Source of the DNA: Hydrangea macrophylla
Taxonomy: Eukaryota; Streptophyta; Magnoliopsida; Cornales; Hydrangeaceae
NCBI GenBank assembly: GCA_033977485.1
Contig: CM066984.1
Location: 27,819,501-27,883,500 of the forward strand
Length of the DNA: 64,000 bases
Direction of reading: 5' to 3'
Under the pieces are notes generated by a model. It was not told the origin of the DNA, did no database searches, and was given only the letters and a program-made list of their open reading frames with translations. Within the stretch, counting starts at the first letter, position 1; each line of letters opens with the position of its first letter. Positions 59,037 to 64,000 of this stretch are shown in pieces. The translations under genes were made by a program, and so were the position numbers.

Positions 59037-60817
59037 TTGGTCAAAATTAGTCCGACAGCTTACTTCAGCATGAATCGAGAAGAGTTAGAAAACAAGGTTA
59101 TCGAGTTGGAAGCAACCATAAGCCAACAGTCTGACAGTCTAGCCCAAGTTCTGAAGTTCATGGAAGAATTGAAGCAGCAGCGGCCGCAACCTCCGCTTGG
59201 GTTTCCACCACCGGGGTTTGAACCACCCCCACATGAGAATAACAGGGAAGAAGACTGGCTTCAAAGGGTCCCACCGTTTGCATATGAGAAGAAGCTCCAA
59301 GAGAAAGTGGATAAGGTTGATAAGCTGGAAAGTGTACTGAGGAAAAGCAAAGGGATTGATGATTACATGCTGGACTTCGAAGGCCTTTTTGAACCTGTTA
59401 AGCTGAAGCTACCGGAAAACTTCAAGATGCCTGCCATTGACCGTTTAGATGGGACCGAAAATCCAAAGAGCCATGTAAAGCTGTGTATGAGCATCTTCCA
59501 ATCTATGGGCTGTACCCACGAGCACCTCGCAATGCTGTTCCCACAAACTCTGACGAAGTCTGCACTATCATGGTTCCTTACCTTGGAAGCTTCCAAAACT
59601 CGGGCATAAGAAGACATAGTTTGTGTATTCGTTGATCACTACTCCTATAACCAAGAACTTGACATCACTATCAGGGATTTGGAAACTAATCGGAAGAACA
59701 GCAATGAATCCTTCGCTGTGTTTCTTAGCAGATGGAGGAATAAAGTGGCCCAAATGACCCACCGGCCGATTGAAAAGGAACAGGTGAGAATGCTAATCCG
59801 AAATCTGCAACCGCTTTACCATGAAAAATTGTTTTATCAGTCCATCTCCACTTTCGAAGAGCTGTTTGAAGTTGGGACTTGAATTGAAGATGCTATAAGG
59901 GAAGGAAAGATCAAAAAAGAACAGCCTCCGAGTCAGTCAAAAAGGCCCAACTACTCCCGTAATCCTCCAGATGTCAATGCCCTTAGCAGTCAACCTATGG
60001 CTTACCCTCCTAGGCCATACCAACCTCTCAACCAAGCTAATTCCTCTAATCGCTCTTTCCTTAGGAAGCCTCCTCGCAACTTCGCCAAACTAGAAATCCC
60101 CCTCTCTTCAGCCTTAGATCTCCTCCTTAAAAAGGGCCACCTCCAATTACTCCAGCCACGAAATACCCCGCTCCAGCCAAACTGTGACATGTCCAAAAAA
60201 TACACCTACCACCAAGCCCCTGGCCACAACACCGATGATTGCATGCGCCTCCGCCATGTTATCCAAGACCTCATTGACCAAAATATCATTGAGCCACCTC
60301 CAAAGCAGCCCCATGTCACTCAAAATCCCCTACCGAACCACCAAAACATCAGCCTCATTGAGTCCAACCATGTATCTTTCAACCCTGCTACCTATATCAC
60401 CCCTGTAGGTCAACCTTTACCCCTCATTGACATCCCGAAATCTGTGGGAATTCATCTGATTGACGGAGGGGATGATGAGTGGCAGCAACAGCTGGCTGAC
60501 GAATAAGACCTATTCTTCTTGGAAGAACATGATCTAGGGGTAGTGGACCTCAAATGGTATGATCCAGACAATGAAAACGATGCTTCTATCTGGAATGAGC
60601 CAGAGAAACCATTTGTGGGGACAGATTACGACTGGTTCAAAGAAGATGGGACTGTAGAAGGGCCTACCCCTGCCGAAATTGATCATCTGACTAGGTTAAG
60701 CAGTCATTATCAGCCTCCGTAGCCTACCACCGAGGTTATTGAAAAAAGTCCGGTCAAAGACAAAGGAAAGAGAAAAATGGACGAGATCATCAAGGAAGAC
60801 AATGAGTTGATAAGCAG
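59037..60817 (+). pseudogene. O1 gag
   Basis: Starts in a frame open from 59037; the more likely ATG is at 59070 (M-N-R-E-E-L-E). A coiled-coil N-terminus (E-L-E-N-K-V-I-E-L-E-A-T-I) and a Pro-rich linker are followed by the retrotransposon-gag fold (F-E-G-L, L-P-E-N-F-K-M-P, H-V-K-L-C-M-S-I-F, L-F-P-Q-T-L, A-L-S-W-F). It continues past a stop at 59607-59609 into S-F-A-V-F-L-S-R-W-R-N-K, then past TGA 59880-59882 into Y-T-Y-H-Q-A-P-G-H-N-T-D-D-C (60200-60241), a plant gag motif related to the zinc-knuckle region. Further stops are at 60504-60506 and 60720-60722. Assignment to gag is firm, but the gene is interrupted. Confidence 0.82.
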
Positions 60818-61720
60818 TTGAAGAAAACCCAAGCACATCTCTCGATGTGGGACATCATGGTAACATCCTACAAGCATAGGCAAGCTGTGTTGAATGCCAT
60901 GGCCGAAATGGAAGTCCCCATCGATGCCACACTAGAAGACATGGTGGCTTTCTTGGGCGCACTTACCTCTAAACCAATCATTACATTTTCTAATGAAGAC
61001 CTGCCACCAGAAGGATCTGCACATAACAAAGCATTGTATATCACCGTTGGATGTAAGGGACAGTAGGTACCATTTTGTCTGGTTGATACAGGCTCTGCCT
61101 TAAATGTTTGTGCCCTAAGGACTGCCACCGCCTTGGGGGTCAATGTCCTTGACATCACACCATCTGTGCAATCCGTGAGGGCCTATGTTAACACCAAGAG
61201 AAATGTAATGGGAACTGTTTCTCTCCAAATCCGGGTAGGATCTTTGGTGAGCACTGAAGTTTTTCAAGTCATGGACATACCTGCCTCGTTCAATTTATTG
61301 ATCGGAAGGCCCTGGCTGCATGTCAACAAAGCCGTATCATCCACTGTGCATCAAATGATCAAGTATATTCATGAGAAGGAGGTGAAAATCATCCTCGGCA
61401 ATAGTTGGGGTAATGAAGCTTTCCCAAACTACGCTCCCATCTTCGAAGTCCAAATACCTGAGCTAGAAGAAGGAGAAATCGGGGGATTCTTCATGGAAGA
61501 AGTCCACATGATCAATGATGAAGACAGGCTTCCCGAGATTCACTCTACAGTTGTCAACATTGTCCGCAAAATGAACTACTTTCCTGGAATGGGATTGGGC
61601 CGACGCCAGCAAGGAATTCGGAGTTCCCTCAGATCAAAGGGCAACAAGGCACTTTTGGGTTGGGGTACAAGCTCACTGAAGAAGACGTCGAGCTATAGAG
61701 GCCATGGAAGAAAAGAGTGA
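60818..61720 (+). pseudogene. O1 aspartic protease with G-patch-like tail
   Basis: The first part (60818-61066) reads as the pre-protease region (M-V-A-F-L-G, S-N-E-D-L-P-P-E-G, H-N-K-A-L-Y-I-T-V) and ends in TAG where the frame should continue. The active site L-V-D-T-G-S-A-L-N follows at about 61079-61105, with the C-terminal motif F-N-L-L-I-G-R-P-W-L-H. Near the end, M-N-Y-F-P-G-M-G-L-G-R-R-Q-Q-G-I (about 61570-61618) resembles a G-patch glycine motif, which I recall from some Tat/Ogre polyproteins. The protease would cut gag-pol. One stop and a downstream frame change break it. Confidence 0.8.
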
Positions 61721-62399
61721 GGAGTCTCCCACCGTACCGCAAAACCTTGAATGGGCAATTCATCAAAGAAGGGGATGATTTCCCCTACTTTGGGTTCCCG
61801 GAACCCTGGATCCATCAGGCCACTGGAAAAAGGCACCCCGGGCTGGAAATCTTTGTTGACTGTGAAAGGCCCCCTATCAAGATCCGTTCTATCCCGAAGA
61901 AGTTGTAAAAACCCAGAGGAAGACTGGTTGAAGTACCTGGACACTGAAGCTGTGGAGAAAATGTGGGAAGAATTTGCTAAAAAGAAGGAAGAAAAGAGGG
62001 CCGAGAGCCAAGATGATCAGATCAAGCCAACTGAGGAGGGTCTGAGCAACCAGGCTATAGAGTCATCTTTCTGTGTCTCCCTATCCCTTGTTCCCCCAGA
62101 GTCTGTACTGCTAATTATCGAGTTTGTACCAGAGTCGGCTGCTGTAGGCCCATCGCTGTCCAATGTAATCACTTCACCTATCATGAATGAAATGAAAGAC
62201 GATTCTGCTTACTCCTCTGTGTCTAATACTTGTGAATGCACAGATCCCTCCGAGGATCTCCCAATCAAATTTAAGCAACTAATTGAAAAACCACCTGCTT
62301 ACGAAATAATCGAAGATACTTTATCGGTTAACCTAGGTGAAACAGATAATCCATAAATTGTGAAAATTGGCTCAACTCTTAATAAAAAGAAAAAGAAAA
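61721..62399 (+). pseudogene. O1 linker between protease and RT
   Basis: Two overlapping frames: 61717-61908 (Y-F-G-F-P-E-P-W) and 61751-62356 (charged, E-E-F-A-K-K-K-E-E-K-R, then an acidic tail). They show a frame change at about 61900. In Ogre elements a spliced intron separates protease and RT. A comparable intron could lie here, but I cannot define sites. Stops at 62354-62356 and an A-rich stretch (about 62380-62400) precede RT. Confidence 0.5.
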
Positions 62400-63780
62400 A
62401 TTGACTCTCTTGCTAAAAGAATTCAAGGATGTTTTCTCTTGGTCTTACGAGGACATGCCTGGGGTCGATCCCGACATTGTCCAACATCATATTCCTCTCC
62501 TCCCCAATTCTAAAACTGTCAAGTAGAAACTGAGATGGATGAGGCCAGAATAGGCACTCAAGGTTAAAGAAGAAGTGGAGAAGCAATTCAAGGCAGGGTT
62601 CATCATTGTCATCGAGTATCTGGAATGGGTTGCCAATATCGTGCCAGTCCCCAAGAAAGATGGAAAAGTTCGTGTGTGCATTGACTTCCGTGATCTAAAC
62701 AAAGCCAGTCCCAAGGATGACTTCCCGCTTCCCCACACTGATGTCTTGGTGGATAACACCGCAGGACATGAGCTACTGTCATTCATGGATGGCTTTTCGG
62801 GGTACAATCAGATTCTAATGGCGCCAGAAGATCGGGAAAAAACAACATTCACCACCCCTTGGGGAACCTACTGTTATAGAGTAATGCCTTTCAGACTCAA
62901 GAATGCTGGGGCAACCGACCAAAGAGCTGCCACCACTGTGCTGCATAACATGATTCACAAGGAAGTAGAAGTGTACGTAGATGACATGATCGTGAAGTCC
63001 AAGGACAGAGAAGGACACCTAGTGGCACTGGAAAAGTTTTTTGAGAGGTTGCGCAAATACGAGATGAGATTGAATCCTAAGAAATGCACTTTCGGTGTGA
63101 CCTCTGGTAAGCTCCTGGGTTTTCTCATCACACAAAGGGGGATAGAGGTAGATCCCTCTAAGATCAAGGCAATCCTAGAAATGACACCAACACGGAATAA
63201 AAAGGAAGTGAGAGGATTTCTCGGAAGAGTCTAATTTATCAGCCACTTCATTTCCAAACTTACAACTACATGCGATCCTTTGTTCCGATTGCTGAGAAAA
63301 GGAGAAAAGTTCCAATGGGATGACCAATGCCAAGCTGCTTTCGACAAAATAAAAACCTACCTTCAAAATCCGCCTATCCTTTCACCACCCACTCCTCATA
63401 AGTCCTTATTCCTTTACCTATCTGTCTCCAAAAATGCCATGGGTTGTATACTAGCCCAAGAAGGAGAAGAAAGCCACTCCAAAAAAGCCATATATTACCT
63501 CAGCAAGAGGATGACTGGGTATGAGCTCAACTACTCTAACCTCAAAAAAACCAATTGGGCCTTGGTTTGGTGCACTCGCCGACTGAGGCACTACATGCTG
63601 GCCTTCCTGATTGTGCACATATCCCGCATGGATCCTCTGAAATATCTCCTCGAAAAACCCGCCCTGACCGGTCGTATATCCCGTTGGTTACTTCTACTAT
63701 TCGAATTCGATATCAAGTACGTTATAAGCAAATCGGTAAAAGGGAGAACCGTAGCTGAGCATCTCACAGAGCACGCTGTT
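62400..63780 (+). pseudogene. O1 reverse transcriptase and RNase H
   Basis: The RT begins L-K-E-F-K-D-V-F-S-W-S-Y-E-D-M-P-G. It continues past TAG stops at 62524-62526 (Gln expected) and 62552-62554 (Trp expected) into V-P-V-P-K-K-D-G-K-V-R-V-C-I-D-F-R-D-L-N-K-A. Then follow M-D-G-F-S-G-Y-N-Q-I and the catalytic Y-V-D-D at 62974-62985. After a TAA at 63232-63234 the connection and RNase H follow: D-P-L-F-R-L-L-R-K-G, Y-Y-L-S-K-R-M, R-L-R-H-Y-M, L-L-L-F-E-F-D-I-K-Y-V. This is the enzyme that copies element RNA. Motif order is that of Ty3/gypsy. Confidence 0.88.
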
Positions 63781-64000
63781 GACTCCGAAGAAAGTGGGAA
63801 CTTTCCATTTCTGGACGAAAATATCATGGAAATCAAGGAAGAACAGTGGAAGTTGTACTTTGATGGAGCAGCCAACATGAAAGGATACGGAGTAGGAATG
63901 ATTCTAGTATCACCAAGTGGGGACCACACTCCGCTGGCAGTCAAGCTCAACTATAACTCCACCAACAACACTGCTGAATACGAAGCATGCATTCTGGGGA
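63781..64000 (+). CDS. O1 second (archaeal-type) RNase H, partial at window edge
   Basis: W-K-L-Y-F-D-G-A-A-N-M-K-G-Y-G-V-G followed by N-N-T-A-E-Y-E-A is the start of the additional RNase H found after the first one in Tat-lineage elements. The first catalytic Asp (F-D-G) and the Glu (A-E-Y-E-A) are present. It is open to the window end, and the integrase expected next is not visible. Confidence 0.82.

Larger units (their letters stand above)
53115..64000 (+). mobile_element. O1: Tat/Ogre-like Ty3/gypsy element, 5' part
   Basis: A 5' LTR (53115-57428) is followed by TTTGGCGACTCTTCTGGG, as in Tat/Ogre leaders. A long leader, gag, protease, RT, RNase H and the beginning of a second RNase H follow, reaching the window edge. 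The very long LTR and the second RNase H after the first are hallmarks of the Tat lineage. Several stops and frame changes mean it is not autonomous. The 3' end lies outside the window. Confidence 0.85.

Overview
This window is repeat-dense plant nuclear DNA, probably eudicot heterochromatin. It is almost entirely nested LTR retrotransposons, with AT-rich flanks, plant-type Ty1/copia and Ty3/gypsy chromovirus and Tat/Ogre-like proteins, initiator-tRNA-Met primer sites and a plant-specific LOB-domain reading frame. I found no rRNA, tRNA, CRISPR array or bacterial-style operon. The only cellular-type gene recognised is the LOB-domain (LBD) frame at 34904-36052, and it lies inside a retrotransposon.

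Layout. 1-5158: a decayed plus-strand Ty1/copia element (C1). 5159-41529: a minus-strand Ty3/gypsy chromovirus (G1), broken open by later insertions. Its 3' LTR is 5159-6560 plus 8562-8934 plus 11229-11671, interrupted by an oppositely oriented relative (6561-8561) and a solo LTR (S1, 8940-11223, TSD TGTGT). Its integrase end is at 11672-11936, its protease/RT start at 30691-31164, its gag and protease start at 39781-41290, and a 5' LTR stub at 41313-41529. Inside G1 lie a copia fragment (C2, 11937-30690); within the C2 LTR a solo LTR (S2, 12330-28484, TSD ATAAC); within S2 a second gypsy element (G2, 13230-27775, TSD GATTC) with an extra truncated LTR; and within G2 a small non-autonomous element (T1, 17314-21323, TSD ACAAC). 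A separate insertion into the G1 protease gene is element K (31170-39775, TSD GTGAT). Its two 2555-bp LTRs are almost identical, and its interior has lost gag-pol and carries the LBD frame and several oligo(A)-terminated segments.

41523-53114: a plus-strand chromovirus tail (G3) with integrase, chromodomain and 3' LTR. That LTR is split by a minus-strand gag-only copia element (C3, 45565-52473, TSD GAGTC), whose gag gene is itself split by a solo LTR (S3, 48518-50801, TSD TATAA). 53115-64000: the 5' part of a Tat/Ogre-like element (O1) with a 4.3-kb LTR (holding solo LTR S4 and a Tourist-like MITE), a leader with a 93-bp minisatellite, then gag, protease, RT, RNase H and the start of a second RNase H at the window edge.

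Most noteworthy: (1) the young LTR element K carrying a LOB-domain transcription-factor frame; (2) a tandem-hairpin element beside an AG|G site, conserved in LTRs of two gypsy families, in one of them followed by a short acidic, Tyr-rich frame ending Y-A-S/N-stop; (3) clusters of TCGA-core palindromes (CAATCGATTG, CAGTCGACTG, CGACCGGTCG) in LTRs of unrelated families; (4) a covarying hairpin array inside G2. Comparisons were done by eye, so divergence figures are estimates.
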